Positions 54,066 through 61,013 of a stretch of 64,000 nucleotides of DNA are shown in pieces. This stretch comes from RPQJ01 sp963732415 (GTDB taxonomy: Bacteria; Pseudomonadota; Gammaproteobacteria; Steroidobacterales; Steroidobacteraceae), in assembly GCA_963732415.1 (NCBI GenBank), contig CAVSZK010000007.1:1-64000 (forward strand), in the 5' to 3' direction. Numbering within the stretch: the first letter of the stretch is position 1; each line of letters starts with the position of its first letter. Under the pieces are notes generated by a model. That model searched no databases and had not been told where the DNA came from. It saw nothing but the letters and a program-made list of their open reading frames with translations. Both the position numbers and the translations under genes were made by a program.

Positions 54066-55562
54066 TCAGCCCGCTGCGTGCGGGGCGCGCCGATCCTTCC
54101 ACGGCATTTCCCTCTCGAGCTGCGCAGCGAGCCGGAACAGCGTCGCTTCCTCGCCGGTCCCTGCGGTGAACAGCATGCCCATCGGCAAGCCGTCGGCCGT
54201 CCAGTGCAGCGGCAGCGACATCGAGGGCTGCCCTGTGACGTTCGCGACCATCGTGTAGGGCGCCGCCTCGAATACTTTCGCGAAGGATTCGGTGATCTTC
54301 GGTCGCTGGCTCAACAGCGCCCCCGCCGGCAACGTCGATAGCAGTGCCAGTGCCTGGCGCTTCAGTGTCGACAGCGCGTATGCGCCGATCGGCATCGGCG
54401 GCAGGCCGACGGTCGGAGTGACCAGCACGTCGAAACCGGACGACCACTGCAGCCACCGGCGCGCGAAAGCCTGCATGGACCAGAGCGCGCTCGTCACGTC
54501 GGCGGCGGACTGCGCCTCGCCGAGTCGCCCGAGAATCCAGGTGGCGAGTTCTACGTCGCCTCGCGTCGCCTCCCGGCCGACCAGCAGCCTCGCGTGGCGC
54601 AGCGTCGCCGCCACGTCGGCCGACACCAGCGCCGCATAGTTCGATATGAATTCTTCCGGCGCGAGCGGCAGCCGCACTTCGACGAGTTCGTGCCCGAGCT
54701 TCGCGAGCGCCGCCGCGGTTGATTCGAGCGCTGCACGGTTCTCCGCATGCAGCGATCCGGCGATACCCGGGTCGAAGCTGAACGCGATGCGCAGCCGCCC
54801 GGGATCGCGCGCGGTCTCCTCGAGAAACGTCCGACCGGGAGCGGGAAGCTTCATCAACTGCTGCGGGTAGTCGCCGGCGGTCGCGTCGAGCAACGCCGCG
54901 CTGTCGCGCACACTGCGCGTGACGACGTGCTCGCCGATCATGCCGAACCAGATGTCCGGCGCGAGCGGTCCTGTCGGGTTGCGCCCGCGACTTGGCTTCA
55001 ACCCGACCAGGCCGCAGTTCGACGCCGGCGTACGTATGGAGCCACCACCGTCGTTGGCGTTGGCCGCGGGAACGATACGCGCGGCAACTGCTGCAGCCGA
55101 ACCGCCACTCGACCCGCTGGAGGTGCGCTCGAGGTTCCATGGATTCCGCGTCGGGCCGAACAACTCCGGCTCGGTGACGTTCGAGACCCCCAGCTCCGGC
55201 GTGTTGGTCTTGCCGAAAATGACCAGGCCCGCGCGCCGGTAGCGGCGCGTCAGTTCCTCGTCCTCCGCCGGCACGTAGCCGCGGAACAGCCGCGACCCAC
55301 AGTGCATGGGTTCGCCAGCGACCGCGGTCATCAGGTCCTTCACCAGGAACGGCACGCCGGAGAACGGCCCATCCGGCAGGCCGGCGGCTATCTCCTCGCG
55401 CGCGCGCCGCTCCATCAGGTGGATCACGGCATTGATCTGCGGGTTGATCGCCGCCGTGCGTTCGAGCGCCTCGTCCAGCAGCTCGGCCGGGCTCACCTGC
55501 CCGCTGCGCACCAGTCCAGCAAGGCCAAGTGCATCGAACTCGCCGTATTCGCGCATACCCAT
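54066..55562 (-). CDS. Amidase-signature hydrolase
   Basis: A 498-residue amidase. The Ser-cisSer-Lys triad is visible: Lys75 in FLVKDL, Ser151 in SGSSGGSAAAVAARI and Ser175 in NDGGGSIRTPASNCGLVG, spaced as in FAAH. It hydrolyses a C-N amide bond, substrate unknown; adjacent genes suggest aromatic or lipid-related amides are possible. The start at 55562 has GGAG 8 bases upstream; a second ATG is six bases downstream. It diverges from the PQQ dehydrogenase gene, 198 bp away. Confidence 0.92.
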   Translation of the reverse strand: MGMREYGEFDALGLAGLVRSGQVSPAELLDEALERTAAINPQINAVIHLMERRAREEIAAGLPDGPFSGVPFLVKDLMTAVAGEPMHCGSRLFRGYVPAEDEELTRRYRRAGLVIFGKTNTPELGVSNVTEPELFGPTRNPWNLERTSSGSSGGSAAAVAARIVPAANANDGGGSIRTPASNCGLVGLKPSRGRNPTGPLAPDIWFGMIGEHVVTRSVRDSAALLDATAGDYPQQLMKLPAPGRTFLEETARDPGRLRIAFSFDPGIAGSLHAENRAALESTAAALAKLGHELVEVRLPLAPEEFISNYAALVSADVAATLRHARLLVGREATRGDVELATWILGRLGEAQSAADVTSALWSMQAFARRWLQWSSGFDVLVTPTVGLPPMPIGAYALSTLKRQALALLSTLPAGALLSQRPKITESFAKVFEAAPYTMVANVTGQPSMSLPLHWTADGLPMGMLFTAGTGEEATLFRLAAQLEREMPWKDRRAPHAAG

Positions 55563-55760
55563 CAGGGCCGCTCCGTCGAAGACCAGGTTCGGCCATGATG
55601 TCCCTTCCACGACTGGAAATCGACCGGCGTCCCGGCCCGTGCGGGCCGGCGCGTGCCGCGACCATTGCCGCGCCGGCGGAAGCTCGCTCCACCCGCCCGC
55701 ACTTGCCAGCCGGAGTCCGCCGAACGACACTCGGCATCTCCATCAGCGACAGGCCGAGCC

Positions 55761-57911
55761 ATGAACACCCGCATCCGTACGCTGCTCGCGGTCACCGCGC
55801 TGTGCGTCGCCTGCAGCGCCCCGTCAATTGCGAAGTCGCCGGCGAAAACCTCCCGGACGTTTGCGCAGGTGGACGACGCGCGCATCGCCGCAGCGGACTC
55901 CGAGCCGCAGAACTGGATGGCGCACGGCCGCACCTACAGTGAGCAGCGCTACAGCCCGCTCAAGCAGGTCAATGCGGGCAACGTCGAGAAACTCGGGCTC
56001 GCGTGGTCCTACGCCACCGGGACATTGCGCGGGCTGGAGGCCACGCCAATCGTCGTGGACGGAGTGATGTTTACGACGGGCGTGTGGAGCGTCGTGTACG
56101 CGCTGGATGCGAAGACCGGCAGGGAACTCTGGAAATACGACCCGGAAGTGCCACGCGAATGGGGCCGCTACGCCTGCTGCGACGCGGTCAATCGCGGCGT
56201 TGCCGTGTGGAAGGGATCGGTCTACTTCGGGACGCTGGATGGCCGCCTGGTCTGCCTCGATGCCCGCACCGGCGGCCGGCGCTGGGAAGTGAATACGATC
56301 GACCGCAGCAAGCCCTACACCATCACCGGCGCGCCGCGCATCGTGAAGGACAAGGTGCTGATCGGAAACGGCGGCGCCGAATACGGCGTACGCGGCTATT
56401 TCTCCGCCTACGACGCCGCTACGGGCAAGCTCGCCTGGCGCTTCTATACCGTCCCTGGAAATCCGAAGGATGGTTTCGAGAACCCCGAACTCGAAGCAGC
56501 CGCGAAAACCTGGAACGGCGAATGGTGGGTCGGCGGTGGCGGCGGCACGGTCTGGGACTCGATGGCCTATGACCCGGATCTCGACACGCTGTATGTCGGA
56601 ACCGGCAATGGGTCGCCGTGGTCGCGCGACATCCGCTCACCGGGCGGCGGCGACAACCTGTTCCTGTCGTCGATCCTCGCGTTGAACCCTGACACGGGCC
56701 GGCTCAAGTGGCACTACCAGGTCACGCCGGCCGAGAACTGGGACTACACCGCCACCCAGCACATGATCCTCGCGGACCTGGTGATCGACGGGAAGCCGCG
56801 CAAGGTGCTGATGCAGGCGCCGAAGAACGGCTTCTTCTACGTACTGGACCGCGAGACCGGCGAACTGCTGTCCGCGGACAAGTACGCGCCTGTCACCTGG
56901 GCGAGCCACGTGGACCTGAAGACGGGTCGCCCGGTCGAGACACCCGAGGCCAACTACACCCGCGAGACCCGGCTGATCGTGCCGGCGGCGTATGGTGCGC
57001 ACAACTGGCAGCCGATGGCCTACAACCCGGGCACTGGCCTGGTGTACGTCCCGGCGATGCAGCCAACAGGCATCTACGCGCTGTCGGAAGCGTTCAAGGA
57101 AACCGGCAAGTACCCGCGCCGCGACATGTTCTGGAATCCAGGCGTCGACTGGAACGCCTTCGTCACCACGGTGCAGGACCTGATGCAGAAGCTCGGTGGT
57201 CCGCTGCCGCCGGAACGCGGCTACCTGAAAGCGTGGGATCCGCTGCAGAAGAAGACGGTGTGGGAAATCGAGCACCCCGGATTCTGGAACGGCGGATTGC
57301 TGACGACCGCGGGCAACCTGCTGTTCCAGGGCACCGGCGACGGACAGTTCGTCGCCTACGCTGCGGACAGCGGCAAGATCCTGTGGGCCGTGCCGACGAT
57401 GATCGGCATCATGGCGCCGCCGATCACCTATGAGGTGGACGGTGAGCAGTACGTCGCGGTCATGGCGGGTAACGGCGGCTCGGGCGGTGTGACCAATGGC
57501 GACCCGCGCACCATGGCCTCGGGCAAGTACGTCAATGAAAACTACGTGTTCGCGTTCAAGCTGGGTGGGCACGAAACGATGCCGCGGGTTGCGGAAAAGA
57601 ATTCACTGATTCCCGAGCAACCGGTCATCGAGGCGACGGCCGCCCAGGTCGAGAACGGCCAGTACAAGTTCATGTCCACCTGCATGGTCTGCCACGGCGC
57701 GCTGGTGGTCTCGGGCGGTGTGGTGCCCGACCTGCGGATGCTGCCGGCCGAGAAGCACGCGATCTTCAACGAGATCGTGTACGACGGCATCATCCACGGC
57801 GCGGGCATGCCAAAGCTCGCGGATCTCGTCAGCGAACAGGACGTGCATGACATCCACGCCTACGTGATCTCGCGAGCGAACGAGGACCGGCAACCGCCGC
57901 CTGAAAAATAG
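55761..57911 (+). CDS. PQQ-dependent quinohaemoprotein alcohol dehydrogenase (type II)
   Basis: A 716-residue periplasmic enzyme with a signal peptide. Residues ~45-600 form an eight-bladed PQQ propeller with tryptophan-docking repeats, the vicinal disulfide Cys139-Cys140 (YACCDAVNRG) and the active-site WDYTATQ. A C-terminal cytochrome c domain has one haem at C641-x-x-C-H (CMVCHG). It oxidises an alcohol and passes electrons via haem. The residue two after the active-site Asp is Thr, favouring calcium over lanthanide use. A tandem REP-like repeat supplies the Lys-stop codons. Confidence 0.92.
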   Translation: MNTRIRTLLAVTALCVACSAPSIAKSPAKTSRTFAQVDDARIAAADSEPQNWMAHGRTYSEQRYSPLKQVNAGNVEKLGLAWSYATGTLRGLEATPIVVDGVMFTTGVWSVVYALDAKTGRELWKYDPEVPREWGRYACCDAVNRGVAVWKGSVYFGTLDGRLVCLDARTGGRRWEVNTIDRSKPYTITGAPRIVKDKVLIGNGGAEYGVRGYFSAYDAATGKLAWRFYTVPGNPKDGFENPELEAAAKTWNGEWWVGGGGGTVWDSMAYDPDLDTLYVGTGNGSPWSRDIRSPGGGDNLFLSSILALNPDTGRLKWHYQVTPAENWDYTATQHMILADLVIDGKPRKVLMQAPKNGFFYVLDRETGELLSADKYAPVTWASHVDLKTGRPVETPEANYTRETRLIVPAAYGAHNWQPMAYNPGTGLVYVPAMQPTGIYALSEAFKETGKYPRRDMFWNPGVDWNAFVTTVQDLMQKLGGPLPPERGYLKAWDPLQKKTVWEIEHPGFWNGGLLTTAGNLLFQGTGDGQFVAYAADSGKILWAVPTMIGIMAPPITYEVDGEQYVAVMAGNGGSGGVTNGDPRTMASGKYVNENYVFAFKLGGHETMPRVAEKNSLIPEQPVIEATAAQVENGQYKFMSTCMVCHGALVVSGGVVPDLRMLPAEKHAIFNEIVYDGIIHGAGMPKLADLVSEQDVHDIHAYVISRANEDRQPPPEK

Positions 57912-57956
57912 GTGCCTGGCACCGAATTATAAAAATAGGTGCCTGGCACCGAATTA
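57904..57956. repeat. Tandem pair of REP-like elements at PQQ dehydrogenase gene end
   Basis: Two identical 26-base units, beginning AAAAATAGGTGCCTGGCACC and ending GAATTA, sit at 57904-57929 and 57931-57956. The left part of unit 1 provides the final Lys codon and TAG stop (57909-57911). The right half differs from the copies at 18612 and 44473 (GAATTA instead of TATTTT), so this is a hybrid of two repeat variants. Confidence 0.85.
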
Positions 57957-57961
57957 GCGGA

Positions 57962-58348
57962 TCAGTTGTTCTTCGCGCCCTGCTTGACCCAGCGATGAAT
58001 CGTCTTGATCTCATCCGCGGTCAGCGGCTTCGCATCGCCGTGAGGCATCTTGAGTGAAGGATCGGCGCGACCCTCGATCAGCATTACCAGCGCGCTGGTG
58101 AGCGGGTCGCCGGGGATCACGACAGGACCGTACCGGGTTCCTTTCATCAGCGAGTCGTAGCCCTCCAGGTCGAAGCCGCTGGCGGCATACCCCGGCTGGC
58201 CCGGCACATGGCAGGAGGCGCAGTTGGCCGCGAGTATCGGTGCGACGTCGTTCTTGTAGCTGACCTCATGCTGTTTTCGTGCACAGCCCGGCGCTATCGC
58301 GAGGGAGAGGGCAGCGACAAGCAAGCAGAGGAGATGATCGGGACGCAT
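57962..58348 (-). CDS. Cytochrome c lipoprotein (c-type, single haem)
   Basis: A 128-residue protein with lipoprotein-like signal (LLVAALSLAIAPGC) and one haem motif CASCH in VAPILAANCASCHVPG. The later MPHGDAKPLTADEIKTIHRWVKQGAK contains a Met likely to be the sixth ligand. It should be a membrane-attached electron carrier. Convergent with the PQQ dehydrogenase gene (50 bp), it may accept its electrons, although the genes are on opposite strands. The start at 58348 is the first ATG giving an intact signal. Confidence 0.85.
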   Translation of the reverse strand: MRPDHLLCLLVAALSLAIAPGCARKQHEVSYKNDVAPILAANCASCHVPGQPGYAASGFDLEGYDSLMKGTRYGPVVIPGDPLTSALVMLIEGRADPSLKMPHGDAKPLTADEIKTIHRWVKQGAKNN

Positions 58349-58421
58349 TTGGACCACCAGGCACGGGAGAAATGGGCGGCCACACGCTGTGCCCGACCGA
58401 CCCGCGCTGCAATCCGCTGTT

Positions 58422-59039
58422 CTACCTAATCCCGACCCGGCGAAACGTGAGGTTGATGCGCTCGCCGACCGGAACGGCGGTCTTGGGCAGCGCATGAACC
58501 CAGTGCCCTTGTGTCGCACCGGTCATCAGCAGCAGGCTGCCGTGTGGCAGGGAAAGGTCCGTCCGCAATCCCTTGCGCCGGCGATGCCTCAGGCAAAACC
58601 TCCGGACAGCCCCGAGGGACACCGATGCGATCGCGGGGTCCGGCCCGAGTTCGGGCTCATCGTCAGCATGCCAACCCATCCCGTCGCGGCCGTCCCGGTA
58701 CAGGTTCAACAGCACGGCGTTGAATTGCAGTCCGGACAACTCCTGTACCCGTCGCCGGACCTGCTCGAGAGCCGGCGTCCACGGCAGTGGCTCATGCGGG
58801 GTCCCGGAATACGTGTAGGTCGCGCCAGGATCGCCGTGCCACGCCACGAGGCGGGGCACCAGGCGCGGCCGGCCGAAAATCACGACCTCCTCCTGCCGCC
58901 AGCCGATCCCTCGGCGCAATTCCCGGAACAACTTCCAGGCTTCCGACTCTGCAAAAGCTTCAGCCACCAAGCTGACGTCGGCATCGTCGAGGCCCAGCCG
59001 CCGGGGCGATTCATTGCCAGGATTGACTGGGGTCGACAT
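58422..59039 (-). CDS. AlkB-family 2-oxoglutarate/Fe(II) dioxygenase
   Basis: A 205-residue dioxygenase of the bacterial AlkB type that repairs alkylated nucleic acid bases. Iron ligands His124 and Asp126 (WHADDEPELG) and His182 (GHWVHALPK), and the oxoglutarate-binding pair Arg194 and Arg200 (RINLTFR), are all present. It is probably cytoplasmic and monocistronic. The start at 59039 matches the usual family length; a longer frame upstream overlaps the divergent esterase gene. Confidence 0.9.
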   Translation of the reverse strand: MSTPVNPGNESPRRLGLDDADVSLVAEAFAESEAWKLFRELRRGIGWRQEEVVIFGRPRLVPRLVAWHGDPGATYTYSGTPHEPLPWTPALEQVRRRVQELSGLQFNAVLLNLYRDGRDGMGWHADDEPELGPDPAIASVSLGAVRRFCLRHRRRKGLRTDLSLPHGSLLLMTGATQGHWVHALPKTAVPVGERINLTFRRVGIR

Positions 59040-59175
59040 TCCCGGACAGCGTATCTCACGCGATTTGCCGCGGCGACCCGGCCCTGGTTTCGGCAGCGAC
59101 TCGTGGGTGGCACCCAGTCGCATGTGCGTCCACAATAATGCACCGCAACATTGCGGCCGGACCCAGTGAACCCCT

Positions 59176-60126
59176 ATGCCGAGTCTTCGCGCCCGACTCC
59201 TGAACCTCTTCCTACGCGTCACGACGAAATCCATGTGGAAGCCCAGCCTGGACATCACGGAGGTCCGGGCGCACGCGGCAAGAATGGACGTCCGCATCGC
59301 GCGCAACGCGCCGCCGGTGGCGGTCGAGGCCGTTGAGGTCGCTGGAGTTCCCGCGACGTGGATCGGCGATCCGTCGCTCTCGGAACGGGGCACGCTGCTG
59401 TACCTGCACGGTGGCGCCTGGTGCATCCACCTGCCGGGCATATACCGTAAGTTCGCGACGATCCTGTCCGCAATGACCGGAATGAGGGTGCTGCTGCCGG
59501 ACTACCGGCTGGCGCCGGAGCATCCGTTCCCGGCGGGCGTCGACGACTGCTTCGCCGTTTACCGGTGGTTCATCGAACAGGGATACGCGAACCGGCCGCT
59601 GGCCATCGCCGGGGACTCTGCGGGAGGCAACCTCACGCTGGTTACACTGATGCAGGCCCGCGATGCGATGCTGCCGATGCCCGACTGCGCCGTCCTGCTG
59701 TCGCCGTCGACCGACCTCAGCACGTCGGGACCGTCATGGAGCTACAACGCCGACGCGGACCCTATGTTTTCGCCGGCTTCCCGTGACCTGCTGCGGCCGA
59801 TCTACTGCCCGGACCAGGACATGACCAACCCACTGCTCTCGCCACTTTTCGGCAACTGGGCCGGGCTGCCACCGCTGCTGTTCCACGCGGGCTCGACCGA
59901 GGTGCTGCTGGACGACTCGGTGCGATCCCACGACCGCGCGTCCCAGGCCGGTGTGAGCGCCGAGATCGACGTCTGGTGGCAGATGCCGCACATCTTCCAC
60001 GTATTCAACTGGCTCCCGGAATCGCGCGTAGCCTTGCAGAAGATCGCGGATTTCATCGCCACCCGGGCCGTGCGGACAGCGCCGGTTGCCGCAGTGAGCG
60101 CACCAGCTACCGCCGTGGGCGCCTGA
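59176..60126 (+). CDS. HSL-family alpha/beta-hydrolase (esterase), copy 2
   Basis: A 316-residue esterase/lipase-like hydrolase with complete motifs: oxyanion hole HGGAW (78-82), nucleophile Ser148 in GDSAGG (146-151), FHAGSTEVLLDD for the Asp, and MPHIFHVF for the His. It acts on short or medium acyl esters in most relatives. The first ~20 residues are amphipathic. It stands alone, divergent from the AlkB-type gene by 136 bp and convergent with rlpA by 2 bp. Confidence 0.9.
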   Translation: MPSLRARLLNLFLRVTTKSMWKPSLDITEVRAHAARMDVRIARNAPPVAVEAVEVAGVPATWIGDPSLSERGTLLYLHGGAWCIHLPGIYRKFATILSAMTGMRVLLPDYRLAPEHPFPAGVDDCFAVYRWFIEQGYANRPLAIAGDSAGGNLTLVTLMQARDAMLPMPDCAVLLSPSTDLSTSGPSWSYNADADPMFSPASRDLLRPIYCPDQDMTNPLLSPLFGNWAGLPPLLFHAGSTEVLLDDSVRSHDRASQAGVSAEIDVWWQMPHIFHVFNWLPESRVALQKIADFIATRAVRTAPVAAVSAPATAVGA

Positions 60127-60128
60127 GG

Positions 60129-60554
60129 TCAGCCTGCCGGGCCGGAGTCGTCGCCGAGGATCTCGAAACGAGCGCGCGCGACACCGCGCTTCATCATGCC
60201 GAGGGTCTCGGCAGCAGCTCTTGAAAGGTCGCCGATGCGGTGACCCACGAAGGGGCCGCGGTCGTTCACCCGGACCACGACGCTGCGTCCGTTCCTGAGG
60301 TTGGTGACCTTCACCTTCGTGCCGAAAGGCAGCGTCGGGTGGGCCATTGTCAGGGCGTTGGCATTGAACAGCTCCCCGCTGGCCGTGGGCCGCTGGTGGA
60401 ACTTGCCGCCGTACCAGGACACCGTGCCCTCCTGGATTCCCGCCTGGGCCGCGCCGAACGGCAGCAGCATCGCGAGCACGCCGAGTGCGAGGAAGCCACG
60501 GCGGCGAGCGCGAGGTCTATGCGGGTGGGCGGTGGCGCGAAGGATTGGGTGCAT
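60129..60554 (-). CDS. rlpA: RlpA-type septal ring lytic transglycosylase-like protein
   Basis: A 141-residue exported protein with a signal peptide (ALGVLAMLLPFGAAQA). The mature part is a double-psi beta-barrel: GTVSWYGGKFHQRPTASGELFNANALTMAHPTLPFGTKVKVTNL and VRVNDRGPFVGHRIGDLSRAAAETLGM. RlpA cleaves peptide-free glycan strands during division. It lacks a C-terminal SPOR domain and obvious lipobox, so it is a short soluble form. Ends 2 bp from the convergent esterase stop. Confidence 0.9.
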   Translation of the reverse strand: MHPILRATAHPHRPRARRRGFLALGVLAMLLPFGAAQAGIQEGTVSWYGGKFHQRPTASGELFNANALTMAHPTLPFGTKVKVTNLRNGRSVVVRVNDRGPFVGHRIGDLSRAAAETLGMMKRGVARARFEILGDDSGPAG

Positions 60555-61013
60555 GTATCTGGTTCGGCCGGGCTGCCTGCCAGGGCAGGTACGGCCAGCG
60601 GTTGGCTTTTCTGGCCGCGCAGTCTAGCAAAGGCACGCCGCCCACCCCACGGAATATTGGCTGGAATTTATTCATAATCATGGACTTATGTTCACCCGGT
60701 GTGCAGAAAACCGTATGGGCCACGCGACAGCGCGGACCAAAGGCAACTGGATTCAACAGAAGTGCCTGTTGCCAGAGCGCTACAAAAAGAAGCCGGGAAA
60801 CTGTCGGAACTGCGCTGCAGTTGGCGATCCCGAGGCGAGCCCTCACCCGCCTGGCCCGTTTTGTTGCACTGCATTGACGCCGGCAACTCCGCATGTCATA
60901 TGGATATTGTTTCCACGATCCTGTCGCATGTCGCACGGGGGTCCGGCTCACGGGAGCCGGGGCAGCGCTGCGCCCTCGAGCGACGCATTCTGGACCGACA
61001 TGCAGGGCCGCCG
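60555..61013. other. 459-bp gene-free region upstream of gltB
   Basis: It contains the rlpA promoter region and the gltB leader. An AT-rich stretch at about 60652-60690 (TTATTCATAATC) may contain a promoter. The open frame 60688-61017 has no Shine-Dalgarno and odd composition, and overlaps the gltB start; it is not annotated. No tRNA, riboswitch or clear terminator was recognised. Confidence 0.4.

Noticed and set aside
55761..57911. Lanthanide-dependent (XoxF/PedH-type) dehydrogenase
   Set aside because: The extra Asp two residues after the active-site Asp, typical of lanthanide enzymes, is Thr here.
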